NCBI GenBank assembly: GCA_031263835.1
Contig: JAISEZ010000048.1
Span: 1 to 6,723 of the forward strand
Source of the DNA: Tannerella sp.
GTDB lineage: Bacteria; Bacteroidota; Bacteroidia; Bacteroidales; Tannerellaceae
Direction: 5' to 3'
DNA: 6,723 bases
Shown here: positions 1 through 5,718 of the stretch, in pieces
Position numbering within the stretch: position 1 is the stretch's first letter
Layout: each line of letters starts with the position of its first letter
Translations under genes and position numbers: made by a program
The notes under the pieces: model-generated
Told to the model about the DNA's origin: nothing
Seen by the model: only the letters and a program-made list of their open reading frames with translations
The model's database searches: none

Positions 1-3000
1 TCGGGGGCGTACATGACCATGTTGCCGAAGCGGTCGATCATGGTGGCCTGCTTGAGGAAGCCGTTGAAGGGCTGGACGTCGTCCGTGGTGCCGACGATGG
101 AATCCGGGCCGGCTACGACAGTGGCGATGTCGAACAGCTTTGTCGGAACGGTCAGGTCTTCGTTGATGTTTACGACGTTGTAGGCGTACTGGTTCCAGAC
201 CTTGCGCGCCGGCGCCCAGCGCGTGCCAGTCCCGGCTTTGAAGATAAAAACGTTTCCCCGGGTGCTGTTCCCACCTTTTGGCGACCCCGTGACGATTATT
301 TCCGCTTCCCCGTCGTTGTCCACATCGGCGGTGACGGGATATTCACCCAGCGTGCCGGATACGCAGTCAATACTGTCCAGCGGGGTGTCCATAGTCGCCT
401 GACTGGAGCCGTCGAATATTCTCATGGAAGTCTGGTCGCGGTAGAGTATTTCAAATCTCCCGTCCTGATTGAAGTCGAACAGCGTCAGGCCTGTTGCCCG
501 GCTTCCGTCTGTCGTGCCCTTTCTCCACTTCACGACAGCCGTGCTAGCCCCGTCAATATCCCATGCGATAATATTAAGACCGGAAGCCGTTTCGCCATAC
601 ATGATTTCGGGATATCCGTCTCCGTCGATGTCTCCGACAAACGGGGTTCCGCTACCCCGGTCGTCGGCGGGTATTTTCTGTTTTACCTTTATGTCGCCTG
701 TTGACGGGTTATAGATATAAAAAGAATCGACTGCATAGGCAAGTATGTCCACATTGCCGTCCAGGTCAATATCAATGGGAGCAGTCAGCGTAACCGAATT
801 TTGATGCGATACCCCCACGGCAGCCGAATACATCAGAGTACACGTATTATTTAATGTCCCATTACGATTCTCAATATGGATGGAATAGACGTTGCCGCCC
901 CAGATCAGTTCGGGCTGGCCGTCGCGGTTTACATCCGCTACCGATACTTTGGGGGTCAGAAGAGTCTGCAAGTTCAGGAATCCGCAATTCAGCAGCAGTT
1001 TTCCCGTCTCAAGGTCAAAGATGCGGTCGCCCGTAACGATTTCCGTGTTTCCGTCTCCGTCGAAATCCGAAAACATGATGGATGCGGACTTAAAACCAAC
1101 GCCTACAGTACCGACACTGTCGATGACATCCAGGGTTGTATAGACACTGTCCGAGCGATTGTTAGCATTAGACCATGCCGGCGTTCCATCCTTTTTATAG
1201 GCATAGAGGTATCCGTTCATAGCGGCAACGACAATCAGGCCCTCCGACGTGGCGTTCGGTCGCGCCAGGCCTATCTGACCTCTTCCGTTGGTAGAAAATC
1301 TGGGTACGTTGTCAATCAGCGTTGAAGTGTTGTCTTTCCGGTCGAAGACATAAATGCCGTTTGTATAGTATGACCAGGGAGCAGCGCCGCCACCGCCGCC
1401 GCCGGCGTTATAAGACTTGGCAACGACGATTTCGACGTTGCCGTCTCCATCCAGGTCGCCGACGTAAGGGGTCTGGTAGACGGACACATTGCTTCCTCCC
1501 AGCGTCTCCGGCGTCGTGTTTATCAGCCAGGTCATGCTGTTGACGGGGACGGCGCAGTCGGTTTCGACGACGTTGTCGGGGTAGTTCATGATTTTCAGCA
1601 TGATGGTCTGGCTTTGCTGGCAGACCTGCGGGGTGTTGTTGTAGTTGTAGCTGTCGACGGCGGTGACGGTGTATTGCAGCACGGCTACGGTTTTGCCCGT
1701 GGCGAGGGTGAACGTCTGTGCCGGTATGTTCGGGTTGGTGGTCTGGTTGCCGGAGGTGATACCGAGGCCGGTTACCGCTGCGCCTCCGGGGGTGATGTCG
1801 GTCAGCGTCCAGTTGTAGGTTACGGTGCCCTTGTTGCCGGTGTAGAAGGTGTTGCCCAGGGTACGGCCGGCGAATGTCACCGTTTCGGACTGCGAGAGCA
1901 GAAGGTCTTCGGTTGTGCTTCCAACGTCGAGCTTGAATGCGGCGCAAGTCGAGAGTTTGGCAATGGCGGCAAGTCCGGTAGAGGTACCGCCGACGGAAAA
2001 GAAGCCGTCAGTCTGGCTGACGGTTTTCAGCGCCGTGCCGTCGGGATACGGATCGCCGACACGGAAGGTGAACGCGCCGTTGTCGGTAAGCTCGTATATT
2101 TTATTGCCCGTATAGCTTCCGCTGCTGTTATAAAAATTTGCTGTGCCCACATACCTGGGCGGATTGTCGCCTCCGGGAAGCAGGAACGGCGCGTAGAACA
2201 ACGTGTCGCCCGGTACATTGGTTTTGTAGTATTCAACGGCATCGCTGCTTCCGAGTTTGTAAAAACCCAGCCCCTTCTTGTAATTGTCCACTACATCAGT
2301 AAGTGAATGCAGTCTGGTGGAAATAAAAAGTCCTCCGTCCTGAGTCGGCGAAACGCCCTGTATATATGGAACAGTTAAGTCCGGCAATTGAAGAGAGGTC
2401 AGGTATGTTGCCGATGTTATGTTTAGCGATGCATCAATGCGTAAAATCCTGTCGGGAGTTGTAGCCACAAACGAATTGTCGGGATATTTATACAGCGCAG
2501 CTATTTCCCTGTAATTACTTCTCCTGTCTACAAGCAGATCTCCGTCCTGGTCGTATTCGCGCAAAAGCGTGATATCCGTCGAATTATTAGATGCATTTTG
2601 ATTTTCTCCCCTACTTGCGTCAAATCCTCCGACTAGAAAGGTATTACCGGCCGTACGCCATCCGTTTCCCATGATCGACCGGCCTCTGACCAGTGTGTTT
2701 TTTACAACCTCCAGAGCGGCGTTGAATTTAACAATCCAGACTCCGGTAACGAGATGCGGAGAACTCGCATAGGTACTTGTTGACCAGTCGTATTCCTTTT
2801 CATTTAGAGGCGCGTCTACATTCTGCAGTGTCCCGAAAGCGAGATAACCGCCGTCATCGGTTTTGAAAGCGATGTTAAAATAAGCCACGGCATGGTCAAC
2901 GGTGTGGGCTGTGATATAGGATTGCGGGATTTGTGCCGTAGCGCGCCGCAGTTCGTTGCCCGATTCGTCAAATTCAATAACCATGCCGTAGAGGCGTTGC

Positions 3001-3212
3001 TGTCCGGTAGGGGTACTGTTGTTCCAGGGTTCTCCGCAGGCGACGTATCCTGCGTCGTTCGGATTGGGTTTAATGTTTCGGATAGTTCCCGGCCCGTAGG
3101 TCTTGTTCCATACGACGCCCAGGTCGTCGATGCCCTGCGCGCGGGCGGAAAATACGGCGCTCGCAAAAGCGATACACAGGAGTGTGCATCTTATTATATT
3201 GAATTTATTCAT
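1..3212 (-). CDS. Secreted multi-domain surface protein: N-terminal delta-60-like repeats, PKD-like domain, FG-GAP/VCBS propeller (3' end outside window)
   Basis: The frame is open from ATG (3212-3210) to the window edge, about 1070 codons, with no stop. Residues 1-25 form a Sec signal peptide: basic start MNKFNIIR, hydrophobic core, SPase I site A-R-A before Q26. Residues ~50-410 carry repeated GGYLAFG-like strands (near 54, 121, 191, 246, 296, 353, 404), resembling delta-60/SBBP-type propeller repeats. Residues ~420-555 look like a PKD/Ig-like domain (VTYNWT...). From ~575 to ~1000 there are seven FG-GAP/VCBS calcium-loop motifs of DxDxDGxxE type, starting at residues ~586, 716, 760, 814, 861, 913 and 963, as in an integrin-like propeller. 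A segment with VWNQYAYNVVNINEDLT follows at ~1005. In Bacteroidota this arrangement often precedes a T9SS (type B/gliding) sorting domain, which would lie beyond the window. Role inferred: cell-surface or secreted binding/adhesion protein; ligand unknown. It starts 49 bp after the upstream paralogue, probably in the same transcript. Codon use changes sharply between domains. Confidence 0.93.
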   Translation of the reverse strand, partial: MNKFNIIRCTLLCIAFASAVFSARAQGIDDLGVVWNKTYGPGTIRNIKPNPNDAGYVACGEPWNNSTPTGQQRLYGMVIEFDESGNELRRATAQIPQSYITAHTVDHAVAYFNIAFKTDDGGYLAFGTLQNVDAPLNEKEYDWSTSTYASSPHLVTGVWIVKFNAALEVVKNTLVRGRSIMGNGWRTAGNTFLVGGFDASRGENQNASNNSTDITLLREYDQDGDLLVDRRSNYREIAALYKYPDNSFVATTPDRILRIDASLNITSATYLTSLQLPDLTVPYIQGVSPTQDGGLFISTRLHSLTDVVDNYKKGLGFYKLGSSDAVEYYKTNVPGDTLFYAPFLLPGGDNPPRYVGTANFYNSSGSYTGNKIYELTDNGAFTFRVGDPYPDGTALKTVSQTDGFFSVGGTSTGLAAIAKLSTCAAFKLDVGSTTEDLLLSQSETVTFAGRTLGNTFYTGNKGTVTYNWTLTDITPGGAAVTGLGITSGNQTTNPNIPAQTFTLATGKTVAVLQYTVTAVDSYNYNNTPQVCQQSQTIMLKIMNYPDNVVETDCAVPVNSMTWLINTTPETLGGSNVSVYQTPYVGDLDGDGNVEIVVAKSYNAGGGGGGAAPWSYYTNGIYVFDRKDNTSTLIDNVPRFSTNGRGQIGLARPNATSEGLIVVAAMNGYLYAYKKDGTPAWSNANNRSDSVYTTLDVIDSVGTVGVGFKSASIMFSDFDGDGNTEIVTGDRIFDLETGKLLLNCGFLNLQTLLTPKVSVADVNRDGQPELIWGGNVYSIHIENRNGTLNNTCTLMYSAAVGVSHQNSVTLTAPIDIDLDGNVDILAYAVDSFYIYNPSTGDIKVKQKIPADDRGSGTPFVGDIDGDGYPEIMYGETASGLNIIAWDIDGASTAVVKWRKGTTDGSRATGLTLFDFNQDGRFEILYRDQTSMRIFDGSSQATMDTPLDSIDCVSGTLGEYPVTADVDNDGEAEIIVTGSPKGGNSTRGNVFIFKAGTGTRWAPARKVWNQYAYNVVNINEDLTVPTKLFDIATVVAGPDSIVGTTDDVQPFNGFLKQATMIDRFGNMVMYAP
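1386..1403 (-). repeat. GGC-type triplet run encoding six glycines
   Basis: Six consecutive Gly codons (five GGC, one GGT), residues ~604-609 of the large surface protein. They fall in the loop after the first FG-GAP calcium motif. On the plus strand the run reads as GCC triplets with one ACC interruption. Such tracts can gain or lose whole codons by slippage without a frameshift. Here it is probably a flexible linker in the first propeller blade. Confidence 0.7.
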
Positions 3213-3261
3213 GACTTTTTTGTTTATGCTGTTCGTTAATCATTGTTCATTTTTTGCTTTT

Positions 3262-3942
3262 TCATTTCAGGAGGGTGACTCTGTAGATTTTTGACCAGGG
3301 GCCGAAGTCTCCGCGTGTTCCGATCCAGCGGAAGGCGATGTGGAGGACTTTGACGTTGCCGCCCGGTTTCATCGGGAGACGCATCGGCGAGGCGGTGATG
3401 CAGACGCTGCCGTCGGTCAGAAATTCGGCTCTTGCAGGCGCTTTGCCGCCGAAACGGTAGACGGCTTCCATGAACTGTACGCCTTCGGGCCTGCCACGCC
3501 TGCCGGTGGCGGGGTCGAAGAAGGGGACGGTGAGGACGGAATCTTTTGAAGAGATCTGTCCGATGCCCGGCGCAGATTCGGGTGGCGACAGCAGTTGACG
3601 CGCTTCCTTCGAACGGCGGTAGACGTGGAGCACCTCGCAGTCTTCGGACGTGGCGTCGGAGTTGTCTCTGACGAAATAGCCGGTTACGCGTCTCAGGGTG
3701 CCTTTGGCCGTGCGCATGGCGCGGTTGCGTACGTCGATGTCGTGCTTCGAGCACATGTCGCGGTCGTCGGTCGCGGCCTTTGCTTCATTTACGGCGTCTA
3801 CCTGCTCACGGATGACGTCCAGTTCGGACGACGGGATGCCCAGCCTTTCGGCGTTTGCTTCCAGGTATGATTGCTTCTCGTTCAGGTCTTTGACCAGGGC
3901 GTTGAGGGTGCGGGGGAAAAGTGGATTTTTAGCGTTTTGCAT
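3262..3942 (-). CDS. Uncharacterised ~226-residue protein, paralogue A (helical N-terminus, beta-rich C-terminus with GTRGDFGPWS signature)
   Basis: No function recognised. The start at 3942 (MQNAKNPLFPRT) is chosen because it aligns with the start of the neighbouring paralogue (MTHTKHSLFPRT). An in-frame ATG at 4035 would add 31 residues, but these merely translate a 7-bp DNA repeat and have no counterpart in the paralogue. Residues ~1-100 are charged and probably alpha-helical, with the shared block YLEANAERLGI at ~22-32. Then come a linker with LSPPESAPGIG, the block PFFDPATGRRGRPEGVQF, and a C-terminal half with alternating hydrophobic residues ending RWIGTRGDFGPWSKIYRVTL. This ending looks like the last strands of a fibronectin-III-like sandwich (inference). 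No signal peptide or membrane segment is visible, so it is probably cytoplasmic. It lies 213 bp after the paralogue and 49 bp before the large surface-protein gene, on the same strand. By eye the two paralogues are roughly 40-50% identical. Confidence 0.87.
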   Translation of the reverse strand: MQNAKNPLFPRTLNALVKDLNEKQSYLEANAERLGIPSSELDVIREQVDAVNEAKAATDDRDMCSKHDIDVRNRAMRTAKGTLRRVTGYFVRDNSDATSEDCEVLHVYRRSKEARQLLSPPESAPGIGQISSKDSVLTVPFFDPATGRRGRPEGVQFMEAVYRFGGKAPARAEFLTDGSVCITASPMRLPMKPGGNVKVLHIAFRWIGTRGDFGPWSKIYRVTLLK

Positions 3943-3950
3943 AATCTTTG

Positions 3951-3985
3951 CTGTTGAAAGTTGATAATTGAGTGTTGACAGTTGA
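3951..3985 (-). repeat. Heptanucleotide tandem repeat TCAAYNN x5
   Basis: On the minus strand five 7-bp units follow each other without gaps: TCAACTG, TCAACAC, TCAATTA, TCAACTT, TCAACAG. The array ends 8 bases before the start codon of paralogue A, so it would lie in the mRNA leader of that gene. A degenerate relative with TCAACT motifs occurs on the same strand at about 5680-5707. Because 7 is not a multiple of 3, a change in copy number would alter the leader length but not the protein. Confidence 0.75.
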
Positions 3986-4016
3986 GGGTGAATTTTTGAG
4001 AAAGGGAGCAGGGGAG

Positions 4017-4037
4017 CAGTGCACAGTGCGTACACTG
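4017..4037. repeat. Imperfect inverted repeat in the gap between the paralogues
   Basis: CAGTGCAC (4017-4024) and GTACACTG (4030-4037) are inverted with one mismatch around a 5-base loop. It lies 119 bp beyond the stop codon of paralogue B and 75 bp upstream of the start of paralogue A. No T-run follows on the minus strand, so it does not look like an intrinsic terminator. It could be an operator or an mRNA processing hairpin, or chance. Confidence 0.3.
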
Positions 4038-4155
4038 GTTGCTGTTGTATAGTATTCTGTACGGTACGCGGCTGTGACTGCCCTCCCCTTTTCCCTGTTT
4101 CCGTATATATAATTCATTTACTCATTCGTTTAATTGTTATTTCCTTTAGCGGGTT

Positions 4156-4827
4156 TCATCTTGTGATGATAATCCTGTACATTTTCGACCAGGGGCCGTA
4201 GTCTCCGCGCGTTCCGACCCAGCGTAAGATGAGGTAGACAACCTTCATGTCGTCGTTGAGTTCGAACTGCAGACGCAGGGGCGAATCGGAGGCTTCCCTG
4301 TGTCCGGGCATTTCGGAGAGGCCTTCGGGCATTTCTCCGTCGAGCTTGAAGGCGACTTCAATGAACTGTACGCCTTCGGGCTTGCCGTACCTGCCGGTCT
4401 CTGCGTCGAAGAACGGGATGAGAACGGCCATGTTTGCTGAGGTGATGCGTCCGATGCCGGGCGCCCTGTCCGGCGGCGAGAGTTGCGTATGCGGGCCGCG
4501 CCGCGGGATGTTGAGCAACAGGTAATCCATTTCCGTGGCGCTATGCTTGCCGGTGACGTAATAGTTGATCATCGTGCGGAGGGTGTCCTGCGCCGTGCGG
4601 ATGGCGCAGTTCCGGGTGGCGACGTCAATCTTCGTGCGCGTGTCGAGATTGACAGTCCTGGCATGAGCCTCGATTACGGCATCTACCTTCGCGTTGATCT
4701 CCGCCCTGTCGGCAGGTGAGATCCCCAGCCGCCCGGCGTTTGCTTCCAGGTACTTCCTCTTCGACTTCAGGTCTGCAACCTGCGCTTCGACAGTTCGCGG
4801 GAACAATGAATGTTTGGTATGTGTCAT
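4156..4827 (-). CDS. Uncharacterised 223-residue protein, paralogue B (helical N-terminus, beta-rich C-terminus with GTRGDYGPWS signature)
   Basis: No function recognised. It shares the full domain layout of the next gene downstream: LFPRT near the N-terminus, YLEANAGRLGI at ~26-36, a helical segment to ~100, LSPPDRAPGIG at ~115-125, PFFDAETGRYGKPEGVQF at ~136-153, and the C-terminal RWVGTRGDYGPWSKMYRIII. Conservation is strongest in these blocks and weakest in the loops near residues 85-110 and 160-180. No signal peptide or transmembrane helix is visible. Its ATG (4827-4825) overlaps the TGA of the upstream repeat-bearing ORF as ATGA, an arrangement typical of translational coupling. The pair is best read as an old tandem duplication followed by divergence. 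A structural, regulatory or protein-binding role is possible; the sequence shows no catalytic motif I recognise. Confidence 0.88.
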   Translation of the reverse strand: MTHTKHSLFPRTVEAQVADLKSKRKYLEANAGRLGISPADRAEINAKVDAVIEAHARTVNLDTRTKIDVATRNCAIRTAQDTLRTMINYYVTGKHSATEMDYLLLNIPRRGPHTQLSPPDRAPGIGRITSANMAVLIPFFDAETGRYGKPEGVQFIEVAFKLDGEMPEGLSEMPGHREASDSPLRLQFELNDDMKVVYLILRWVGTRGDYGPWSKMYRIIITR

Positions 4828-5564
4828 TGCTTAATCTTGAATTGTAGAATCATAGAATCACAGGTTCGCCCCGTTTTGTTCTGTAATGACATCCCGCAGG
4901 TTTTGCCGGGGGTTATAAGACTTCCGTACCGTGCCGGGAAGTCTCCGTACCGGGACAGGAGTTTTCCGTACCGGGACGGGAAATCTCCGCACCGGGCCGG
5001 GAAGTTTCTGTACCGGGACAGGGAATCTCCGTACCGGGTCGGGAAGTTTCCGTACCGGATCAGGAAGTCTCCGCTCCGGGCCGGGAAGTTTCTGCGCCGG
5101 GACAGGAAGTCTCCGTACCGGGTCGGGAAATTTCTGTCCCGGATCACGAAGTCTCCGTACCGTGCCGGGAAGTTTCCGTGCCGGATCGGGAAGCCTCTGT
5201 GCCGGGCCGGAAAGTTCCTGCGTGTACGAAGGGTTGTCCGGGAGCGTGGAAAGGCGTCTGCGACGTCGCCCAAAGCAATGTAGTAATATGACAGTAAAGT
5301 ACATAGCGACGTCGCAAAGACTCCTTTCGTATGACAGTCAATGATGTTGTACGGGGGACGACCGGGTTTCGCCTGCGGGATGCTCCCGTCCGGCTCCGTA
5401 TCGCAGGAACGTCCCGCCATAGCTGCCGGAACGGTCACGCGCGTGCGCGTATGCCCGTACATTATATTATCGTATCTCCCCACCGGATATCCGGAGCCGC
5501 CCGGCACGAATGCGCCGGTAAACTCACGTGAGGACGAATATGTCATTTTAACGATTACGGTCAT
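4824..5564 (-). CDS. Candidate 246-residue protein with C-terminal heptapeptide repeats (coding status uncertain)
   Basis: The frame is open from ATG (5564-5562) to TGA (4826-4824). For coding: the start lies about 33 bases downstream of a strong Bacteroidota-type promoter, and the stop overlaps the ATG of paralogue B as ATGA. Residues 1-~110 are non-repetitive, with no signal peptide or family I recognise. Residues ~114-218 are 7-residue repeats alternating like RNFPARY and GDFLSRY, encoded by the 21-bp minisatellite; these would be basic, aromatic and arginine-rich. The last ~28 residues are non-repetitive. Against coding: the 21-bp repeat is stop-free in several frames on both strands, including a 148-codon minus-strand frame (5304-4858) with KLPGPVRR-like repeats. 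Long overlapping frames are therefore expected by chance here. Variation between units falls mostly on first and second codon positions in this frame, so there is no sign of purifying selection on the peptide. The stretch may instead be a long untranslated leader. Confidence 0.35.
   Translation of the reverse strand: MTVIVKMTYSSSREFTGAFVPGGSGYPVGRYDNIMYGHTRTRVTVPAAMAGRSCDTEPDGSIPQAKPGRPPYNIIDCHTKGVFATSLCTLLSYYYIALGDVADAFPRSRTTLRTRRNFPARHRGFPIRHGNFPARYGDFVIRDRNFPTRYGDFLSRRRNFPARSGDFLIRYGNFPTRYGDSLSRYRNFPARCGDFPSRYGKLLSRYGDFPARYGSLITPGKTCGMSLQNKTGRTCDSMILQFKIKQ
4910..5224. repeat. 21-bp minisatellite, 14 clear units plus one degenerate, with 42-bp and 84-bp higher-order structure
   Basis: On the plus strand units begin GGGNC and end CCGTACC or a close variant. 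Clear units run in perfect 21-bp register from 4931 to 5224; a degenerate unit occupies 4910-4930. Alternate units carry TCT or TTT before CCG/CTG, giving a 42-bp double unit. Within 4994-5161 the unit starts cycle GGGCC, GGGAC, GGGTC, GGATC and then repeat the same order, making an 84-bp block present twice (4994-5077 and 5078-5161, about 10 differences, ~88% identity). There are no spacers. The period is a multiple of 3 and close to two turns of B-DNA. It falls inside the candidate 246-residue ORF. Confidence 0.95.
5260..5338. repeat. Direct duplication of a perfect palindrome GCGACGTCGC with a trailing TATGACAGT
   Basis: The 10-bp perfect palindrome GCGACGTCGC occurs at 5260-5269 and 5306-5315, 46 bp apart. 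Each copy is followed by AAAG within a few bases and by TATGACAGT (5287-5295 and 5330-5338). The two ~35-bp blocks look like a diverged duplication. The site is ~290 bp downstream of the promoter, just before the 21-bp array in the transcribed direction. Function unknown; a dimeric-protein binding site is possible. Confidence 0.6.
5436..5454. other. 19-bp alternating purine-pyrimidine run (Z-DNA-prone)
   Basis: Bases 5436-5454 alternate pyrimidine and purine without a break and are mostly CG and CA/TG steps (CACGCGCGTGCGCGTATGC). Such runs can adopt Z-DNA under negative supercoiling. It lies inside the candidate 246-residue ORF and could be a by-product of its sequence. Confidence 0.45.
5483..5494. 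repeat. Perfect 12-bp palindrome CCGGATATCCGG
   Basis: Perfectly self-complementary over 12 bases and GC-rich at both ends. It lies ~100 bp downstream of the minus-strand promoter, within the first 30 codons of the candidate ORF. It might bind a dimeric regulator; nothing else in the sequence supports a role. Confidence 0.35.
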
Positions 5565-5718
5565 CTGATTCTATTATTAAATACCCAATACGGGTGCAAA
5601 TGTATGACATTTTTTTGATAAACAAAGCAAAAACAAAAAAAAAGTTATCTGATACGGTTTTTTTTGCACTTAAAAGTGGCAAGTTGAGAGTTTTTTACAG
5701 TTGAAAGTGAAAAGCGGG
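5565..5718. other. AT-rich intergenic stretch between the promoter and the 51-bp array
   Basis: This stretch holds the promoter, A- and T-runs (5630-5643, 5657-5665, 5690-5696), a small inverted repeat CACTTAAAAGTG at 5667-5678, and degenerate TCAACT motifs on the minus strand at ~5680-5707. The inverted repeat is a weak terminator candidate: on neither strand does a T-run follow directly. No coding sequence is apparent. Confidence 0.55.
5597..5626 (-). promoter_or_regulatory. Bacteroidota-type promoter (-33 TTTG, -7 TACATTTG)
   Basis: Read on the minus strand, TTTG at 5626-5623 is followed after 18 bp by TACATTTG at 5604-5597. This is an exact match to the primary-sigma consensus of Bacteroides and relatives (-33 TTTG, -7 TAnnTTTG), with near-usual spacing. 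Transcription would start at about 5590 and reach the ATG at 5564 after a short AT-rich leader. It points away from the IS110 gene and toward the candidate repeat ORF and the two paralogues. It is the only convincing promoter I found in the window. Confidence 0.72.

Noticed and set aside
1408..1947. 179-codon minus-strand frame
   Set aside because: It lies fully inside the large surface-protein gene in a shifted frame; its composition (many R, H, Q, P) is the usual shadow of a GC3-rich gene.
1614..2306. 230-codon plus-strand frame
   Set aside because: Antisense shadow of the large gene, in a region where nearly all codons end in G or C, which removes stops on the opposite strand; no domain recognised.
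3236..3754. 172-codon minus-strand frame overlapping paralogue A
   Set aside because: Arg/His/Pro-rich shifted-frame shadow; the other frame matches paralogue B along its whole length.
3943..4035. 31-residue N-terminal extension of paralogue A
   Set aside because: It translates the 7-bp repeat and intergenic DNA and has no match in paralogue B, whose start aligns with the ATG at 3942.
4810..5344. Plus-strand frames of 157 and 137 codons over the minisatellite, and the 148-codon minus frame (5304-4858)
   Set aside because: A stop-free repeat whose unit is a multiple of 3 keeps several frames open; none of these has a promoter or a neighbour-coupled end, unlike the 246-codon frame.
5657..5696. 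Intrinsic terminator at CACTTAAAAGTG
   Set aside because: The stem is short and AT-rich; the T-run precedes it on the plus strand, and on the minus strand an A-run follows, so neither orientation gives a stem plus U-tract.
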